Shown here piece by piece: positions 32,171-34,355 of a stretch of DNA of 34,355 nt. A model generated the notes under the pieces. The model saw nothing but the letters and a program-made list of their open reading frames with translations, was not told the origin of the DNA and did no database searches. The stretch spans positions 1-34,355 of the forward strand of contig JAQVDB010000021.1 of NCBI GenBank assembly GCA_028698525.1. The letters run 5' to 3'. Each line of letters starts with the position of its first letter. Position 1 is the first letter of the stretch. The position numbers and the translations under genes were made by a program. Origin of the DNA: Clostridia bacterium (GTDB lineage Bacteria; Bacillota; Clostridia; JAQVDB01).

Positions 32171-33457
32171 TTGAATTTTGAATTAATGCATCCAGCAGAT
32201 CAGATAGTAATGATAATGGAAAGAATTTATGGTTATGGTATGACAACAACATCCGGCGGAAATCTATCCATATTGGATGATAATGGTGATATATGGATTA
32301 CACCTAAAGGCATAGATAAAGGCTCCCTTACCCGTCAAGATATAATTCGAATAAAACAAGATGGAACTATTGATGGAATCCATGAGCCTTCATCAGAACT
32401 GCCTTTTCACGAAAGAATCTATCAAAAAAGACCCGATATAAAGGCAGTTATTCATGCTCATCCCCCTGCATTAGTATCCTTCAGCATTATCAGGAAAGTT
32501 CCAAACATAAAGCTAATTCCTGACGCTTGCCTGATTTGTGGGGAAATTGGAATAGCTAAATATGCTGTGCCGGGCAGCAAAGAATTAGGTAAAAATATTG
32601 CAGCTGAGTTTGAAAAGGGTTACCGTACTGTAATGCTTGAAAACCATGGGGTCGTTGTAGGAAGTGGGGATCTTTTCAAAGCATTTATGGCCTTTGAAAC
32701 TTTGGATTTTACAGCCAGGCTTGAAATTGAATCCAATAAAATCGGTAAGCCCATTGCCCTTACAGATAAGCAAATTAAAATTTCTAAGCACAAACAAGAT
32801 ATAAAGATGAATGAGTTTATTTCTCAACAATTTAGCAGTGAGGAACGCAATGCAAGACGTGAAATGTGTCAACTGATCCACAGGGCATATAACCAAAAAT
32901 TATTTACTAGTACCCAAGGCACATTCTCACAAAGATTGGATGATAATTCTTTCCTCATCACCCCTTATGGCATAGATAGAAAATATTTAGATGTATCTGA
33001 CATTGTAAAGATCAAGGATGGTTGGAAAGAATCAGGCAAAGAACCCAGTAGGTCTGTCATGCTGCATAAAAGTATTTATGAAAAACATCCTGATATTAAT
33101 TCGGTTATCATCGCCCACCCACCGAATGTGATGACATTTGCAGTGACTGATCAAAGATTCGAGACTAAAACTATACCAGAGAGCTATATCATGCTCAGAA
33201 ATATACCGAAGCTACCTTTTGGTATAAGTTTTATGCAACCGGAAATGACAGCAGATTCCTTCTCAAGAGAAACACCCATTGTCTTGGTGGAAAACGACTG
33301 TATAATTGTAACAGGAGATACTCTTTTAAATGCGTTTGACAGGCTAGAAGTTGCAGAATACAGTGCAAAAGCCATACTTCTAGCATCCTCCATCGGTGAA
33401 CTTGTGGTCATAAACGATGATGAAATTTCAGATCTAAAAAAGGCTTTTAATTTATAA
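32171..33457 (+). CDS. Tandem class II aldolase/adducin protein with a degenerate second domain
   Basis: 428 residues from a TTG start with a perfect AAGGAGG 8 nt upstream; the next ATG, five codons on, is too far from it. Domain 1 (about 8-195) has a complete class II aldolase site: E76 in SSELPFH, H95 and H97 in HAHPP, and H159 in ENHG. Domain 2 (about 222-428) aligns with it but has lost the key residues: S295 for the glutamate, I314 for the first histidine (only H316 kept) and D376 for the histidine of ENHG. So one active and one structural half are likely, replacing the homodimer or tetramer interface. Family reactions include L-fuculose-phosphate aldolase and decarboxylation of sugar acids; the substrate is unknown. 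Confidence 0.88.
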   Translation: MNFELMHPADQIVMIMERIYGYGMTTTSGGNLSILDDNGDIWITPKGIDKGSLTRQDIIRIKQDGTIDGIHEPSSELPFHERIYQKRPDIKAVIHAHPPALVSFSIIRKVPNIKLIPDACLICGEIGIAKYAVPGSKELGKNIAAEFEKGYRTVMLENHGVVVGSGDLFKAFMAFETLDFTARLEIESNKIGKPIALTDKQIKISKHKQDIKMNEFISQQFSSEERNARREMCQLIHRAYNQKLFTSTQGTFSQRLDDNSFLITPYGIDRKYLDVSDIVKIKDGWKESGKEPSRSVMLHKSIYEKHPDINSVIIAHPPNVMTFAVTDQRFETKTIPESYIMLRNIPKLPFGISFMQPEMTADSFSRETPIVLVENDCIIVTGDTLLNAFDRLEVAEYSAKAILLASSIGELVVINDDEISDLKKAFNL

Positions 33458-33484
33458 GCATAAACACAAAAACAACAAAAACAA

Positions 33485-33550
33485 GCCGGGGGGACGTTTC
33501 GTTTGACACAGTTTTTTAAAAAACTGTGTCAAACGAAACGTCCCCCCGGC
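33485..33550. repeat. REP-like 33-bp hairpin element, copy 2
   Basis: A perfect inverted repeat of 66 nt with no spacer between 33-bp arms. The inner core (GGGGACGTTTCGTTTGACAC, then AGTTTT) matches copy 1 at 13260-13328, while the outer stem is GCCGGG instead of GTGACAA, still fully paired. It lies between convergent genes and may block or end transcription there, but it lacks a U tract. Confidence 0.85.
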
Positions 33551-33561
33551 CTACTTTTTAT

Positions 33562-33918
33562 TTAATCTTTTGTAACTACTATATCGGCTCCGCTGTCAAG
33601 AATGTTTTGGATAACAACCTGACCTATTTCTAAAGGACTCTCTATTTCTACTTTCTTCAGCGCATCCATACATTCAAACATCAAATCCTTGGGTATGGGC
33701 TTATTGCTCCTGACAGAAACAACTGGCAGATGATAATTTCTGGTCTTTACAGTTGTAGTTAAAATTCTCATAGGATTTAAAAATTCACTTACAGCATATT
33801 GCTCTCCTCGTTTACATTTGATTCCAGAGATCTGAACTATTCTTTGTTTATCACCTTTAACTAGAATTTCACATCCTATGGGACAAACAACACAAGTTAC
33901 CTTTTTCTGTTCCATCAT
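33562..33918 (-). CDS. DUF1667 Cys-rich redox accessory protein
   Basis: 118 residues. The N-terminus has four cysteines in CVVCPIGC and IKCKRG, a likely metal or Fe-S site; then TTTVKTRNYHLPVVSVRSNKPIPK, the DUF1667 core, and a C-terminal NILDSGADIVVTK. Its start overlaps the stop of the upstream FAD oxidoreductase by 4 bases. In clostridia and related bacteria DUF1667 commonly closes a cassette of two FAD/NAD(P) oxidoreductases (glycerol-3-phosphate or hydroxyglutarate dehydrogenase-like) and probably acts as an electron-carrying subunit. That role is inferred from gene context. Confidence 0.9.
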   Translation of the reverse strand: MMEQKKVTCVVCPIGCEILVKGDKQRIVQISGIKCKRGEQYAVSEFLNPMRILTTTVKTRNYHLPVVSVRSNKPIPKDLMFECMDALKKVEIESPLEIGQVVIQNILDSGADIVVTKD

Positions 33919-34355
33919 TGTAAGCCCCCTTCAACTACATTTATTTTTATATCCTGTAACACGTCTTTTATTTTTTCTGCCTTCAATTTTATATGTTCCA
34001 TCTCTCCCGGGTTGGATCTTACCCTTTTTGCTTCAGCTAGGATTTCGCCTCCTGATACAGCTTGTATTTTTATGTTTGTCATAGGTTCCTTAACCCTATA
34101 ATATATAGTAACATCACTATGTAATTCCTGATAAAATTTTATCCTTTGAGGCACCACATATCTTATCCCCTTTCCGGGTATTATATCGATCTGTCTACAG
34201 GGCCGGCCGATTTTGCCTTGGGAATACGAGGCTGCATATTTACCTGCCAGTTGACTTTCAATCGTCACATTGTCAACTAAATCGTTTACATGAACTACAT
34301 TACCGCAGGCGAATACACCTTTTTTAGTTGTTTGCATCATATTATCAACGATGGG
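33915..34355 (-). CDS. FAD-dependent oxidoreductase, C-terminal part only
   Basis: 146 residues are visible; the frame continues beyond the right edge (PIVDN precedes an internal Met-Met), so the N-terminal dinucleotide-binding domain is missing. The segment GVFACGNVVHVNDLVDNVTIESQLAGKYAASY is the FAD-binding C-terminal signature of pyridine-nucleotide-disulfide type oxidoreductases, where the flavin is held near the end of the chain. After it comes a 90-residue extra domain (RYVVPQRIKFYQELHSD and following) seen in the branch that partners DUF1667. Its stop overlaps the DUF1667 start, so the two are translationally coupled. Confidence 0.88.
   Translation of the reverse strand, partial: PIVDNMMQTTKKGVFACGNVVHVNDLVDNVTIESQLAGKYAASYSQGKIGRPCRQIDIIPGKGIRYVVPQRIKFYQELHSDVTIYYRVKEPMTNIKIQAVSGGEILAEAKRVRSNPGEMEHIKLKAEKIKDVLQDIKINVVEGGLQ

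Noticed and set aside
13260-33550. The two shared palindromes as CRISPR repeats or insertion-sequence ends
   Set aside because: Only two copies 20 kb apart, no regular spacers, and no transposase or cas gene between or beside them.

Overview
The window reads as chromosomal DNA of a low-GC, AT-codon-biased anaerobic member of the Clostridia (Bacillota). The support is indirect: Gram-positive style Shine-Dalgarno sites (AGGAGG/GGGGTG), an LCP cell-wall ligase, a DegV protein, a two-subunit Fe-S class I fumarase, a YhaO/YhaN pair, a DUF1667 redox cassette and many clostridial-type TetR regulators. No rRNA, tRNA, CRISPR array, phage or insertion-sequence gene was seen. Most genes are on the minus strand.

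Layout. 1-2 kb: an OmpR-type response regulator cut by the left edge, and an LCP cell-wall protein. 2-7 kb: module A, a minus-strand run of TetR, MMPL transporter and secreted heptad-repeat protein, headed by a consensus promoter framed by two TGAC-N5-GTCA operators. 7.1-8.1 kb: a divergent class IV aminotransferase. 8.1-13.2 kb: module B, adaptor lipoprotein, AcrB/SwrC-type RND pump and TetR, with a dyad operator after the -10. 13.3-16.9 kb: a REP-like 33-bp hairpin, nitroreductase, DUF3810 membrane zincin, DUF89/ARMT1-like protein and TVP38 membrane protein. 17-22.6 kb: YhaN/YhaO, DUF3892 and the two fumarase subunits. 22.7-27.3 kb: module C, a second MMPL plus heptad-repeat protein with a divergent TetR. 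27.3-29.8 kb: a YbaK-like deacylase and acetoin/pyruvate-type E1 beta and alpha. 30-34.3 kb: DegV, a polysaccharide deacetylase, a tandem class II aldolase protein, a second copy of the REP-like hairpin, DUF1667 and the end of an FAD oxidoreductase.

How the parts work together. The dominant theme is envelope export: three RND-superfamily systems, each with its own TetR, lie within 25 kb. Modules A and C are paralogous two-gene units in which an MMPL pump with intact Asp-Tyr proton-relay pairs is always followed by a secreted protein built from xxxLxxG heptads (the motif of YhgE/Pip and EsaA proteins). I infer that these pairs form a pump plus an extracytoplasmic partner or conduit, and consider this the best candidate for a poorly described system. 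The LCP and polysaccharide deacetylase genes both carry a WalR-like box (TGTWAH-N5-TGTWAH) upstream, which suggests shared cell-wall control. A second curiosity is a 33-bp near-perfect hairpin present twice, 20 kb apart, with different but still paired outer stems.
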